A stretch of DNA of 64,000 bases from Alphaproteobacteria bacterium GWC2_42_16 (lineage in GTDB: Bacteria > Pseudomonadota > Alphaproteobacteria > UBA9655), in the NCBI GenBank assembly GCA_001767835.1, contig MEMA01000015.1, positions 1 through 64,000 on the forward strand. The letters are read 5' to 3'. Positions 29,715 to 40,795 of this stretch are shown in pieces (the stretch's first letter is position 1; every line of letters starts with the position of its first letter). The translations under genes were made by a program, and so were the position numbers. A model generated the notes under the pieces. That model worked only from the letters and a program-made list of their open reading frames with translations, did no database searches and was not told where the DNA came from.

Positions 29715-31483
29715 AGGTCTCTCTCCTTTTGACTCACATCCGATAAGAAACCGCCCACTTGGGCATCCCAAAGGGTTTTATAAAGACCCTCTTTAGATAA
29801 AAGCGCCTCATGTGTTCCGTCTTCAACAATCTTGCCGCGATCAAATACAAGGATACGATCCATGTGAAGGAGGGTGGAGAGGCGATGAGCAATGACGATG
29901 GTGGTTTTGCCTTGCATGACTTCCCATAAAGAATCTTGAATATAGCTTTCCGTAACTGAATCCAACTGCGATGTAGCTTCATCTAAAATAAGAATTGGTG
30001 CATTTTTCAAGATAGCCCGAGCAATGGCAATCCGTTGTCGTTGTCCACCGGAAAGCTTAACGCCTCTCTCCCCCACCAGAGAATCATAGCCTTGAGGAAG
30101 GTCTTCAATAAATTCATACGCATGAGCTTTTTTTGTGGCTTCAAATGCCTCTTTTTCCGTTGCCTCAGGTTTGGCGTAAGAGATGTTTTCCATCAAAGTC
30201 CGGTGAAAAAGAGAAGGGTCTTGAGGGATCATACCAATGGCTGCATGAAGCGAGTCTTGCGTCACTTTGCGTATGTCTTGGCCGTCAATCAAGATGTGGC
30301 CTGAGGTCACATCATAAAGACGTAAGATAAGATTGACGAAAGTTGTTTTACCGCTTCCTGAATAACCAACGAGGCCAACCTTTTGACCTGGCGCAAGGGT
30401 CACGGATTTTTTTTGAAACAAGGGGTCAGCTCCCGGATACTGAAACTGGACGTCCTTAAAAGTGATAGATCCTTGGGTAACAGATAATTCTTTTGCTCCT
30501 GGTTCATCCTGAATTTCAAGAGGCGCCATAACGTCCTTTAAATCTTGTCGAATACGCCCTTGAAGCCTGGAAAATTTAGAAAATTCCTGCGCTATGAGCC
30601 AGAGAAAATCCATAATGCTTAAGTTCAATCCAAGCACAAGGGCAAAATCGCCCACCGTAACCCATCCCTCCGCACGTCCCCGTAGGAGGAAATAAAAGTT
30701 GAAACACTGTGCCACAAAAAAACCATAGCCATAGAGAAGCCAAAGCTTCAAATAGGCCCATTCTAAGCTTTTTTCCGCCGCTTTGGCATCATCAATGGTT
30801 GCCGTAAGCAAAGTATCCTCGGCCTTCCTTCGCGCAAACAAACGCACGGTCAGCATATTTGAAAGTGTGTCCACAACGCGTCCTGTTACCAAATGACCTT
30901 TAAAAGACCATTCAGCAGCTAAACGGGTGAAATGCCCGTTTGAGAGTATGGCAACACCCAGAAAGGTCAGAGTCCATACCAACAAGATGAAAGCAAATCG
31001 AGCATTCACTTGCCACAGAGTGAATATAGCAATTAACAAGGTGAGAGCGTAGCTGAAGAAACGATCGATGAGAATTTTCAATAGATCTGGAATAGCCATC
31101 ACCAATTCGCTCACCTTGCTGCCTAAACTCCCCGCAAAGCTACTCTGATAGAATTGGTGGGAAAGCCTTAAAAGGTGATCAAGGCAATACGTGCTGATTC
31201 TCTTCCTTAATGCCGGGATCATCCGATACTCAACAAAATAATTATAAAAACGGAATGCTGTGGCAACAATGAATGCCATGCCTAAGTAAATTGCTATGGG
31301 CTCCAAAAGATCTATGAACGGATCTGCTTCCGGCTCGGCTATCATTCTGTTTAGCATGATCTTTATTACATAGGGCAGAAGAGACGTTTGCATAGCCAAG
31401 AACACAGCCGTAACCACCATCACGAAGATGGGCACAGGATAGGGACGCAACATGTGACGTATAAAGCCAAAGAGGGTCGTCAT
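29711..31483 (-). CDS. ABC transporter, fused permease/ATPase
   Basis: 'VGYSGSGKTTFVNLILRL', 'LSGGQRQRIAIARAILKNAPILILDEATSQLD'; N-term TMD. Confidence 0.93.
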   Translation of the reverse strand: MTTLFGFIRHMLRPYPVPIFVMVVTAVFLAMQTSLLPYVIKIMLNRMIAEPEADPFIDLLEPIAIYLGMAFIVATAFRFYNYFVEYRMIPALRKRISTYCLDHLLRLSHQFYQSSFAGSLGSKVSELVMAIPDLLKILIDRFFSYALTLLIAIFTLWQVNARFAFILLVWTLTFLGVAILSNGHFTRLAAEWSFKGHLVTGRVVDTLSNMLTVRLFARRKAEDTLLTATIDDAKAAEKSLEWAYLKLWLLYGYGFFVAQCFNFYFLLRGRAEGWVTVGDFALVLGLNLSIMDFLWLIAQEFSKFSRLQGRIRQDLKDVMAPLEIQDEPGAKELSVTQGSITFKDVQFQYPGADPLFQKKSVTLAPGQKVGLVGYSGSGKTTFVNLILRLYDVTSGHILIDGQDIRKVTQDSLHAAIGMIPQDPSLFHRTLMENISYAKPEATEKEAFEATKKAHAYEFIEDLPQGYDSLVGERGVKLSGGQRQRIAIARAILKNAPILILDEATSQLDSVTESYIQDSLWEVMQGKTTIVIAHRLSTLLHMDRILVFDRGKIVEDGTHEALLSKEGLYKTLWDAQVGGFLSDVSQKERDL

Positions 31484-31927
31484 TGCTTAATCCTTTTAAG
31501 ATGGCCCTCAGAAACACTTGAGGCACTCCTTATGTATCCAATATCTTGAGAAATTCTGCAAGTTGTGTTGAACAACATGAGCTAAATTCGCTTTTACCTT
31601 GCGTGCTTAAAAGGACCTATATCAGATCTTAAAATGTCAAAAAGAGAAACCCGCAATGTTGGTGGGTATACTCCTGAAGAAATAAGGAAGTTGAATACCT
31701 CTCCTTCAGTAGTGTGATTTTTTAAAATGGTAACTGACGAAGAATATTCAGAAACAGATTCTAAATTAAAAAATAGAGTATAGTGAAAACTGTTGCTATT
31801 TCAAAGTTTCCAAGAAATAAAGTTCAAATGTTTTGAATTCAGAAAAAATATTAGACTATATTAAATAAAATTTAACTCTTTTTCGTTATATTTATAATTA
31901 GGATAATAGTAATTTGAAAGATATGAA

Positions 31928-32386
31928 ATGAAGGCTCTTTATTTTGAATCTATTACATTGATTGAACGACTTCATTATTTATTCTTAGATGTAATGAAGA
32001 GCGAGCTTGATCGCATGCGTATTTTTGATATCAATAATGTGCAGTGTTTTATTCTCTATAACGTAGGAAAGAATGAAATGACCGTGGGTGAGCTTTCAAA
32101 CCGCGGCTATTATTTGGGCTCAAATGTGTCCTATAACTTAAAGAAATTGGTAGAACATGGATATTTTATTCAAGAAAAAGCCAAGCATGATAAAAGATCT
32201 AGTAAAGTACACCTCTCCGAAAAAGGCCTGAAGCTTTATGATAAAATTGATAAAATCTTTACCCAACAATCCACAAACCTGAAATATAATGGCATTGTGG
32301 ATCAAAACCTCACAGAAACTCTTAAACTCCTGCGCAAGATAGAGTCCTATTGGAACTTTATTATTTCCCACGGATTGGTTGAATAG
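31928..32386 (+). CDS. MarR-type winged-helix regulator
   Basis: 'MTVGELSNRGYYLGSNVSYNLKKLVEHGYFIQEKAKHDKRSSKVHLSEKGLKLYDKI'. Confidence 0.82.
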   Translation: MKALYFESITLIERLHYLFLDVMKSELDRMRIFDINNVQCFILYNVGKNEMTVGELSNRGYYLGSNVSYNLKKLVEHGYFIQEKAKHDKRSSKVHLSEKGLKLYDKIDKIFTQQSTNLKYNGIVDQNLTETLKLLRKIESYWNFIISHGLVE

Positions 32387-32421
32387 ATTCTCAGCCAAGG
32401 GTAATGTAACTTGCGGATTCC

Positions 32422-32485
32422 TACTCCTAAAATAGATTAAATTTCCGGAGTACTACTCCTAAAAAAGTTGCTTTTTTAGGAGTAC
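32422..32485. repeat. Two tandem 32-bp palindromic units (TACTCCTAAAA...GGAGTAC)
   Basis: Unit 1 32422-32453 TACTCCTAAAATAGATTAAATTTCCGGAGTAC; unit 2 32454-32485 TACTCCTAAAAAAGTTGCTTTTTTAGGAGTAC; unit 2 has a 14-bp perfect stem. Confidence 0.85.
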
Positions 32486-32520
32486 ATGGTAGACTTTTAG
32501 CAAAGGAGGAGGGTTATAGA

Positions 32521-33697
32521 TGACTGAGCTTAAAAGATACTTGGATTTATCCCTTCCTCCCGGTCAATCAGCCTTTTTATGGGGACCGAGAAAAGCTGGG
32601 AAATCAACCTATCTAAAACAACGTTATCCCCATCTCTCTACTATGATTTGTTAGATTCCTCCGTGTATTTAAGGCTCTTAGAAGCTCCCTATACCCTTCG
32701 TCAGGAAGTTTCACTCATTCCCGAAGACAAACGACAAAATCCCATCATTATTGATGAAATTCAAAAGATTCCCCTTCTTCTGGATGAGGTGCATGGAATT
32801 ATTGAGAGCATGAAACCCTTGTCATTTATTTTATGTGGCTCAAGTACACGTAAACTTCGCCAAAGCGGGGCGAATTTTCTTGGAGGACGAGCCTGGCGCT
32901 ATTCTTTCATACCCTTGGTATTTCCAGAACTTCCTCATTTTGATCTTCTCCGTATTTTTCAAGCAGGGCTTTTACCTTCTCATTTTTTACATCCTTCAAG
33001 GGCTGTGAAATCAATAAAATCCTATATTAGCGATTACTTGATTCAAGAAGTCCAGTACGAGGGAACTGTCCGGAATTTAAGGGCTTTTCTAAAATTTTTA
33101 GATGTTATGGCCTATAGCCAAGGAGAGATAATTAATTTCTCGAATATTGCACGCGATTGTGCGGTTGATGCCAAAACCATAAAAGCCTATTTTGAGATTC
33201 TCCAAGATATGTTGTTAGGAAATTTCGTTGAGCCTTATAATAAAACGCCTGGTCGCGACGTTATACGGGCCCATCCTAAATTTTATTTTTTTGATGTGGG
33301 TATAGCGAACCAGTTGACTCAACGAAAAATAGAAGAACTCAAAGGGCCAGAGGCTGGTAGGGCTTTTGAGCATTATATCTTTTACGAGATTAATGCATAC
33401 AAACAACTCAATGATCTCGATTTTAAAATTAACTATTGGCGGACGAAATTAGGGGAAGAAGTGGATTTTATTTTGGGGGATGGGACCCTAGCTCTTGAAT
33501 GTAAAATGACTTCCCTTGTTCAAAAGCGCGATCTCAAAGGCCTTATAGCCTTTCATAACGAAATTCCGAGGTCTCAGCTTTATGTTGTGAGCCTTGAGCC
33601 AAGAGCTCGTCTTATAACTGTTGATCATAAGAAAATTCACATTGTTCCCATTAAAGAATTCTTAGAAAATCTCTGGAAGGGAAAAATTATAAAATAG
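32521..33697 (+). pseudogene. AAA-family ATPase with DUF4143 C-terminal domain, frameshifted near codon 38
   Basis: Frame from 32521: MTELKRYLDLSLPPGQSAFLWGPRKAGKSTYLKQRYP then shift near CCCC to PSLYYDLLDSSVYLRLLEAP...; total length 1177 nt (3n+1). Confidence 0.85.
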
Positions 33698-33747
33698 AGC
33701 AAATTGCAACACATAATCCTGACTTTAAAGAGTTTTAAATGGGGTCA

Positions 33748-35049
33748 TTATACCTCTGAATTCGTCTCAACAATTTTAGATTGAGCCCTTTCAAACTCTT
33801 TTAACACAAGGATAAAAAGGATACTTAGAAGTGTGGTTACTGCAAAGAATGAAGCCCATGTTACGTGATCGGCTGCGTATCCAGAAACTGAAGATAGAAT
33901 TATGCGAGACATTGAACTAAAGGAATAAAGCACAGCAAATTGTGTTGCGGTGTATCCACCTCTACATATGCCGGAGAGATAAGCTACAAAGGCTGTCGAT
34001 CCTACCCCACAACTGAAACTTTGTATTCCTACCGTAACAAAAAACACAAATTCATTGTGCCCATTTATGGATAGGATTAAAAACATGAGCGGGGATAAAA
34101 TTTGTACTATTCCACCAATAATTAACCCATTTCTTAGCCCCACCTTACTCACGACTATACCTCCGCAAAATCCTCCAAAAATCATCATCAATAATCCGAA
34201 AGTTTTGGAGGCATTGGCTATTTCTATAGCACTGAACTCTAAATCAACAAACAAAGGTCCGCTCATTGCGTTTGGTATAGAATCTCCTATCTTATAAAAG
34301 AAAATGAGCAAAATAAGGAGAGGCCAGCCCGCGTGTCTTCCAATGGCCATAAAGGAATTTAAGACGCCTTGTAGATAAGCAATGAAATCCTTGCTTTTGA
34401 TTTTATAGTGTTGTTCTACCTCTGAGGAGATCTCCTGGCTTTGAACCTCGTCGACTAACAAAGTCGTAATTATGCCAATAAGTCCGATAAAAGCCATAGC
34501 AATGTAAGCAAACGACCAGGAAAAAAGTGATTGTAAATAAAGAGATCCAGCGCCAGACACTAACATACCTAAACGAAACCCAATCCCCGACATCGATGTC
34601 CCTATTCCGAGTTCGTGTGTTTTTAGTCTCTCGATTCTATAGGCATCGAGAACAATATCTTGGCTTGCCGCACAAAAAGATACCAAAAAAGCAAAAAATA
34701 CTGTTAACACAATATGATTCTGGGGATCGCTTAGTCCCAAGCCTATTATAGAAATGAAAAGAAAAACTTGAATACAAAGGGCCCAACCTCTTCGTTGACC
34801 AAAGTAGTCACAAAGATAGGGCAACTGATACTGATCAATGAGCGGCGCCCACAAAAATTTTGTGCTATAGGGAATAGTGGTTAAAAACATCCACCCAATA
34901 ATTGTCTTTGAGTAACCAATTTGAGTCAGCCATATAGGCAGGCTAGAAACAACTAATAAAAAAGGCAATCCAGACACAAAGCCCAAAAACATGAGGGACA
35001 AAATATGGGGCTGTTTATGATATTTCAAAATTTGAAAAAATTGTTTCAT
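33748..35049 (-). CDS. MFS transporter, AmpG-like
   Basis: 'LMFLGFVSGLPFLLVVSSLPIWLTQIGYSKTIIGWM', 'FLWAPLIDQY', 'SQDIVLDAYRIE'. Confidence 0.88.
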   Translation of the reverse strand: MKQFFQILKYHKQPHILSLMFLGFVSGLPFLLVVSSLPIWLTQIGYSKTIIGWMFLTTIPYSTKFLWAPLIDQYQLPYLCDYFGQRRGWALCIQVFLFISIIGLGLSDPQNHIVLTVFFAFLVSFCAASQDIVLDAYRIERLKTHELGIGTSMSGIGFRLGMLVSGAGSLYLQSLFSWSFAYIAMAFIGLIGIITTLLVDEVQSQEISSEVEQHYKIKSKDFIAYLQGVLNSFMAIGRHAGWPLLILLIFFYKIGDSIPNAMSGPLFVDLEFSAIEIANASKTFGLLMMIFGGFCGGIVVSKVGLRNGLIIGGIVQILSPLMFLILSINGHNEFVFFVTVGIQSFSCGVGSTAFVAYLSGICRGGYTATQFAVLYSFSSMSRIILSSVSGYAADHVTWASFFAVTTLLSILFILVLKEFERAQSKIVETNSEV

Positions 35050-35281
35050 CCGATGCCTCTAAAAATATTAAATTTTCGTTTTACTTCTCTATGAAATAAA
35101 ACACTTAAATGAAAAAAAATCAATAAATCAAATCTGCCTCGATTTTAAACTCATCATGACAAATTCTTTCTCTGCGTAAGCTGAAGGGCAGTCTCATGTT
35201 CTTCAAGAAAATTTTCAAGGGATTGTCCTATCAAGCAATCTAATGTCATTATACGCGCATTCTCATACCTAATTTGTTACG

Positions 35282-37486
35282 TTAAAAGTGATTTGACCTT
35301 GGAAACCCGGGAGGGGGGAGCTTCCCTCCTTGTCCGCGTTTGCCAAGCCAGGGGAGAAGGTTTGTTTCAAGGCGGGTCTTGTCTCCAATCTTCCAGGAGA
35401 GCCCCTGTTCAAGGGTAAAAAACTTTATATCCGACAGGCCTCCATCTTTATAGCGTTGCAGGATCACGCCTTTTCCTCGGGTCATCTTGGGAATTTCATT
35501 GGCTTTGTAAATTAATAGCTTTCGATTTTCTCCAATGATGGCGATATGATCGCCTGTCACCTCACGGCAAAGGAGAGCTTTGGCCTTTTCAACATTAAGA
35601 ATTTGCTTTCCAGTACGTGTTTGCGCAAGCAGGTCTTTACGAGAAGTGATAAAGCCTCTGCCATCAGAGGAGGCTACCAAAATCTTTACATCTTGTTGCT
35701 GAGGTAAATGAATGAGAATGTCTATAACCTCTTCCTCCTGGGCCATGTCGATGGCAAGACGTATGGGCTCTCCATGGCCGCGGCCACGAGAAAGCTTATC
35801 AATTGGTAAGGTATAAAATCGACCTAAGTTAGTAAACACAAGAAGCTTGTCGGTCGTCTCTGCCTTTAAGATGAAAGATCCCCTGTCTCCGTCTTTATAT
35901 TGGACATCGTTCTTCTCAACGTTATGGCCTCGAAGAGCGCGGATCCATCCTTTTTCAGAACACACAACCGTAACTGGCTCGCGTTCAATGACGGCTTCTA
36001 TGGGGATGATTCTCTCTTGAGGGGGATCTGCTAGAAGGGTCATTCGACGTCCGAGGGTCGTCTTTTTATTAAACTGGGCTTGAATGGTTTTCAGACTTTC
36101 AATGATTTTTTCCTGTTGTAAGTTTGGGGTTTTCAGGAGAGCAAGGAGACCTGCTTTTTCTTCGGATAGAGTCTCATGTTCTTTCTTGATCTCAATCTCC
36201 TCCAACTTGCGTAAGCTTCGAAGGCGCATGTTGAGGATGGCTTCAGCTTGGATTTCTGTAAGTCCCCATCTTTCCTGCATTAAAGGGCTGGGGTAATCTT
36301 CTTCGCGAATGAGACGGATCACTTCATCTATATTCAGGTAAGCAATAAGGTAACCATCAAGTAGTGTTAATCTGTGATTAATTTTATCGAGACGAAAACA
36401 GGTGATCCTTTCTAAAACCTCTAAACGATGCTGATAGAAAGCCTCAAGGACTTTTTTAAGATTCATAACACCAGGAATACCCCTATGATCAACAACGTTC
36501 AAGTTAAGGGGAATGCGCACATCTAAGTCAGAATGGAGGAAAAGTGATTCCATTAAAACGAAGGGATCAACGCTGCGGGATTTTGGCGTAAAAATAAGGC
36601 GCACTTGATCTGTAGATTCGTCATGCATATCCCCCAATAAGGGCAGTTTTTTGTTTGCAAGAAGGTCAGCGATTTTTTCAATGAGTTTTGATTTTTGAAC
36701 GAGGTATGGAATTTCAGTTACGACAATTTGATACTGTCCAAACTCTAGTTTTTCAACTTCCCATTTGGCTCGGAGGCGGAAGCTTCCTCGACCCGTCTCA
36801 TAAGCTTTTAAAATCGCTTCACGGCTTTCGACTAAGACTCCACCCGTTGGGAAATCAGGGCCTTGAATAAATTTGATCAGGTGTTTTACTTCCATATCCG
36901 GATTTCGAATAAGAGCAATTAAAGCCTCGCAAACCTCACTGAGATTATGAGGTGGAATGCTGGTTGCCATGCCCACAGCAATACCGCTAGCGCCATTGAC
37001 CAAAAGGTTGGGGAATGTGGCGGGCATAACGACGGGCTCTTCATTTTCCCCATCATATGTCGTTTTGAAATCAACGGCATTTTGATCAAGGCCTTCCATC
37101 AAGGCTTCAGCAGCAGCCGTTAAACGCGCTTCTGTATAGCGCATAGCGGCAGCATTATCACCATCAATGTTTCCGAAATTTCCTTGGCCATCCACTAAAG
37201 GAAGACGCACAGCAAAACCTTGAGCGAGTCTGACCATGGCATCATAAATGGCAACTTCCCCATGAGGATGGAATTTTCCCATTACATCTCCCACCACGCG
37301 GGCACACTTTTTATAACCTGATTTTGGATCGAGCTTGAGTTCTCGCATAGCATAGAGAAGACGTCGATGCACAGGTTTTAAACCATCACGAACATCTGGA
37401 AGGGAACGCTGCATAATGGTAGAGAGCGCATAAGATAAATAGCGTTCCCCGAGGGCTTCTACCAATTGAACATCATGGACTTTCAT
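35282..37486 (-). CDS. parC: DNA topoisomerase IV subunit A
   Basis: '[34 protein letters not shown]', '[10 protein letters not shown]'. Confidence 0.94.
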   Translation of the reverse strand: MKVHDVQLVEALGERYLSYALSTIMQRSLPDVRDGLKPVHRRLLYAMRELKLDPKSGYKKCARVVGDVMGKFHPHGEVAIYDAMVRLAQGFAVRLPLVDGQGNFGNIDGDNAAAMRYTEARLTAAAEALMEGLDQNAVDFKTTYDGENEEPVVMPATFPNLLVNGASGIAVGMATSIPPHNLSEVCEALIALIRNPDMEVKHLIKFIQGPDFPTGGVLVESREAILKAYETGRGSFRLRAKWEVEKLEFGQYQIVVTEIPYLVQKSKLIEKIADLLANKKLPLLGDMHDESTDQVRLIFTPKSRSVDPFVLMESLFLHSDLDVRIPLNLNVVDHRGIPGVMNLKKVLEAFYQHRLEVLERITCFRLDKINHRLTLLDGYLIAYLNIDEVIRLIREEDYPSPLMQERWGLTEIQAEAILNMRLRSLRKLEEIEIKKEHETLSEEKAGLLALLKTPNLQQEKIIESLKTIQAQFNKKTTLGRRMTLLADPPQERIIPIEAVIEREPVTVVCSEKGWIRALRGHNVEKNDVQYKDGDRGSFILKAETTDKLLVFTNLGRFYTLPIDKLSRGRGHGEPIRLAIDMAQEEEVIDILIHLPQQQDVKILVASSDGRGFITSRKDLLAQTRTGKQILNVEKAKALLCREVTGDHIAIIGENRKLLIYKANEIPKMTRGKGVILQRYKDGGLSDIKFFTLEQGLSWKIGDKTRLETNLLPWLGKRGQGGKLPPPGFPRSNHF

Positions 37487-37496
37487 AAGGCATTCC

Positions 37497-38201
37497 TTAT
37501 ATAAACCGTTTTACCAGGCGTTCCCTAGCAGATGGAAGAGGACGTCCGAGGAGATATCTCTCGAGAAAGTAACCTGTCAGACGCAGTCCGTCGAGAATTT
37601 CTTCATCCTTTGGAGCTGTTTTCCTATGTTTTTGGACTAAAAATGAGGGGAGGGGTAATAATTTTCCTTGGTAAGGTGCTGCAACACTTTCACAAACGGC
37701 CCTTCCCGTACGGGGAGAGACCGCCACAAGGTCATCCCTCTTACCTGTCACGGCACATGAAGAAAAGTTAAGCCCGTATCCCAAGTCTTCAAGGAGAGAA
37801 ACCTCAAAATCAACGTAACTGGTGGTCCAGTCCGGACCTTTGAGAGCATCTAAGAAATGATTGAACTTGTCATAAAGCTGAAGATAAGCCTGGCGCTCAG
37901 GAAGAAGTACATGACACAGAGCTGTTGCGCTTATGAGGGCTGCGAGGGGACCTGGTGAGTCAAGAAGGAAGGCAGAGTTTGTTTGAAGTGGTTCTAAGAT
38001 CCAAAGGCCGAGATGGGTTTCAAGCCGTGCTTTCCAATAGCCCTTGACCTTTGTTCCGCACTGCAGCCAACTTTTATTTTTTTTTGTGACGCTGAACACT
38101 CCCAAACATTTTCCATGGGATTGTGTAAAGAGGCTGAGGATTTGTTTGCGTTCACCCAAGCTTTGCGTGTAAAGGATAAATCCTTCGTCTTGCCATTCCA
38201 T
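37497..38201 (-). CDS. recO: DNA repair protein RecO
   Basis: 'DEGFILYTQSLGERKQILSLFTQSHGKCLGVF'; gene order with era/rnc. Confidence 0.88.
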   Translation of the reverse strand: MEWQDEGFILYTQSLGERKQILSLFTQSHGKCLGVFSVTKKNKSWLQCGTKVKGYWKARLETHLGLWILEPLQTNSAFLLDSPGPLAALISATALCHVLLPERQAYLQLYDKFNHFLDALKGPDWTTSYVDFEVSLLEDLGYGLNFSSCAVTGKRDDLVAVSPRTGRAVCESVAAPYQGKLLPLPSFLVQKHRKTAPKDEEILDGLRLTGYFLERYLLGRPLPSARERLVKRFI

Positions 38202-38202
38202 C

Positions 38203-39093
38203 TTATACCTTGAAGTTCAGTCCAATAGTACCATAAAGCCGAGGATTATCTATCCATCCTTCTTTGACTTTTACATGGAGGAAAAGATGAACAGGTTTTC
38301 CCAGGATATGGGAAAGTTGTTTACGGGCGCCTTCTCCAATGGCTTTGACAAGGCTTCCTCCTTTGCCAAGCACAATAACCCGCTGGCTTTCCCGTTGAAC
38401 ATAAATGGATTGAATAATTTTAACACTGCCATTTTTAAACTCTTCCCATTGGTCTGTTTCAACCCAAATCGAATAGGGAAGTTCTTGGTGTAAACGATGA
38501 AACAGCTCCTCACGTGTAATTTCAGCGGCCAGGAGTTTTTGCGGAAGATCGCTCAACTGATCTTTTGGAAAGAGCCAGGGTCCTTCGGGAACATGGTTTG
38601 CCCAATATTTTTTGATGTCATAGATGCCATCCCTCTTAAGGGCAGAGATCATAAAAGTATACTCGACGTTAGGGCGGGAGAAATGTTGTGCGATACTCAA
38701 AAGACGATTGCGTGGGATCAGATCAATTTTATTGAGAACGATCACAACATTTTTTTTCTTCTTTTCAAGGTGATTTAAAATAAGATCTGTCTCTTCAAAG
38801 GTCTTACGGCTGACATCGACCAACACCATGATACCATCAGCATCATTTAAACTTTCCCATGCGTTTTTAACCATAGCCTTTTCAAGGCGCCGTTTTGGAG
38901 TTTCGAAAATTCCGGGGGTGTCGACGAATATGACTTGAGCATTCTTTTCAAGGGCAATACCGAGGATACGACTGCGTGTGGTTTGAACTTTCGGAGAGAC
39001 AATCGTGACTTTGCTTCCAACTAATGCATTAACAAGAGTAGATTTCCCAACATTGGGCGCACCTATTACGACAATGAAACCACATTTAGTCAT
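38203..39093 (-). CDS. era: GTPase Era
   Basis: 'VVIGAPNVGKSTLVNALVGSKVTIVSPKVQTTRSRILGI', 'VDTPGIF', KH domain. Confidence 0.95.
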   Translation of the reverse strand: MTKCGFIVVIGAPNVGKSTLVNALVGSKVTIVSPKVQTTRSRILGIALEKNAQVIFVDTPGIFETPKRRLEKAMVKNAWESLNDADGIMVLVDVSRKTFEETDLILNHLEKKKKNVVIVLNKIDLIPRNRLLSIAQHFSRPNVEYTFMISALKRDGIYDIKKYWANHVPEGPWLFPKDQLSDLPQKLLAAEITREELFHRLHQELPYSIWVETDQWEEFKNGSVKIIQSIYVQRESQRVIVLGKGGSLVKAIGEGARKQLSHILGKPVHLFLHVKVKEGWIDNPRLYGTIGLNFKV

Positions 39094-39760
39094 GGGTCAA
39101 AATCACATTCAACAGATGAAGGGCCGCGTCTTTTTCGGCTAGTCTTTTTGAAGAACCCTCCCCTTTTACAGCTTCAAAACCTTCTACATGAACCTGTACG
39201 ATAAAGTGTGGAGCATGAGCGGGCCCCGAAGAAGAAAGGACCGAATAATGCGGATGTTTTTTACTGTGTCCTTGAGACCACTCTTGAAGGGCTGACTTAG
39301 GATCGATGTGAGCACTAATGTCTTCTATAAAGGACTGGTCCCAAAAACGATGAATAAAGCTACGTGCAACCTCAAGACCGCCGTCGAGATAAAGGGCGCC
39401 AATAAGAGCTTCGCATCCATCAGCAAGCAGCGTTTCGAGGCGCTTCTTTTGTGAGGAACTGGTTTCATGCTTTATAAGCATAAATTGTTGGAGGTTTATG
39501 ATGCTTGCTATTTTTAGGAGAGCTTCTTTTCGAACCAGGTTTGTGAAGCGTTTAGCAAGGTCTCCTTCGGCATCTTTTGGAAATTTTTTAAAAAGCCAGC
39601 TTGCAATGACAAGCCCCAATACACGGTCGCCTAAAAACTCAAGGCGCTCAAACTCAACACCTTGGCCGGGTGGAAGGGCACTGGGGTGGGCGAGAGCTTT
39701 TTTAAGAAAAGAAGGATTTTTAAAGGTATACTTTAAATTATCTTCCAAACTCTTCATCAA
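39086..39760 (-). CDS. rnc: Ribonuclease III
   Basis: 'FERLEFLGDRVLGLVIA', 'LADGCEALIGALYLDGG', C-term dsRBD. Confidence 0.95.
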   Translation of the reverse strand: MMKSLEDNLKYTFKNPSFLKKALAHPSALPPGQGVEFERLEFLGDRVLGLVIASWLFKKFPKDAEGDLAKRFTNLVRKEALLKIASIINLQQFMLIKHETSSSQKKRLETLLADGCEALIGALYLDGGLEVARSFIHRFWDQSFIEDISAHIDPKSALQEWSQGHSKKHPHYSVLSSSGPAHAPHFIVQVHVEGFEAVKGEGSSKRLAEKDAALHLLNVILTHD

Positions 39761-40512
39761 TGGATGCCATTAAGAATGCGACTATAATAAGCAGTGAAAG
39801 GCCATCTCCAAATCTCCCAAAGAGCAATTTTTCCGCCTGTAGAAAAGAAAATAAAGCTGGCGTGACCGATGAAGTGATCAAGAGGAATATAGCCTACAAC
39901 ACCTTGCGCGCGACTATCATTGGACCCGTCTCGGTTATCACCCATCATAAAAAAATGCCCAGAAGGAACGTGGTACACGGGTGTATTGTCATAAACCCCC
40001 TCTCCAAAAGGAACTTGCTTAATGATTACATGTTTTAGCCCATTAGGCAGAGTTTCAATATACTGAGCTGCTTTAAACAATTGACCATTGTCATCAACGG
40101 CTTCAGCTTCTCCATTGGGCTCAACAGGACAAAGGACATCGTTTATGTATAAAAGCCCCTCTTTCATTTGAACACGGTCACCTGGAAGTCCAATGACCCG
40201 CTTAACAAAATCTGTATCAGGGTCAACGACAGAGCGGAAAACGGCCACATCTCCACGCTTTGGTTCTTCGCTCCAGATGCGCCCCGAAAAATAATTAATA
40301 TAAGCTCCAAAGGGAATCGAGTAGCGGCTATAGCCATAAGCGGTTTTTGACACGAATATGTTATCACCAATTAAAAGAGTGGAAATCATGGAACCTGATG
40401 GAATATGAAAAGGCTGAAGCCAAAGTGTACGAATAAGCACGGCCAAAAGGACGGCATAAATTAGAGCTTTTATATTTTCCCAAAGTGTGTCTTTTTTCTT
40501 TTCTTTTTTCAT
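39757..40512 (-). CDS. lepB: Signal peptidase I
   Basis: 'QPFHIPSGSMISTLLIGDNIFVSK', 'KRVIGLPGDRV', 'MMGDNRDGSNDSR'. Confidence 0.95.
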   Translation of the reverse strand: MKKEKKKDTLWENIKALIYAVLLAVLIRTLWLQPFHIPSGSMISTLLIGDNIFVSKTAYGYSRYSIPFGAYINYFSGRIWSEEPKRGDVAVFRSVVDPDTDFVKRVIGLPGDRVQMKEGLLYINDVLCPVEPNGEAEAVDDNGQLFKAAQYIETLPNGLKHVIIKQVPFGEGVYDNTPVYHVPSGHFFMMGDNRDGSNDSRAQGVVGYIPLDHFIGHASFIFFSTGGKIALWEIWRWPFTAYYSRILNGIH

Positions 40513-40795
40513 CTTAACGCTTTCCTAAAATAACAGTGGCTTTAAAATAAGGGGAAGCTTGTTTTAAATCAACAAAGAAAACAAATTTTGTACTTATTGC
40601 CGCTTATAATTTTTTATATGTGGCAATATCTATGTCCTATACCTCCTAGAGCTTTAAAATAACTTTCCCATTAGTTTTCTAAGTTTCAAAAAAGGTCCTC
40701 TAAGTTCACGCTTCCATGAACAAGCTCTCGGGACCAAGTGTTTTCTTTTAATCCTGCTGCTGAAATAATTGATAAAAATATTACAAGTAGAAAAA

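Noticed and set aside
31633-31716. 27-codon ORF MSKRETRNVGGYTPEEIRKLNTSPSVV
   Set aside because: Too short and no SD or recognisable family; could be a gene remnant but unsupported
35160-35275. Short minus-strand ORF (MTLDCLIGQSLENFLEEHETALQLTQRKNLS)
   Set aside because: 31 codons, no domain or regulatory context visible
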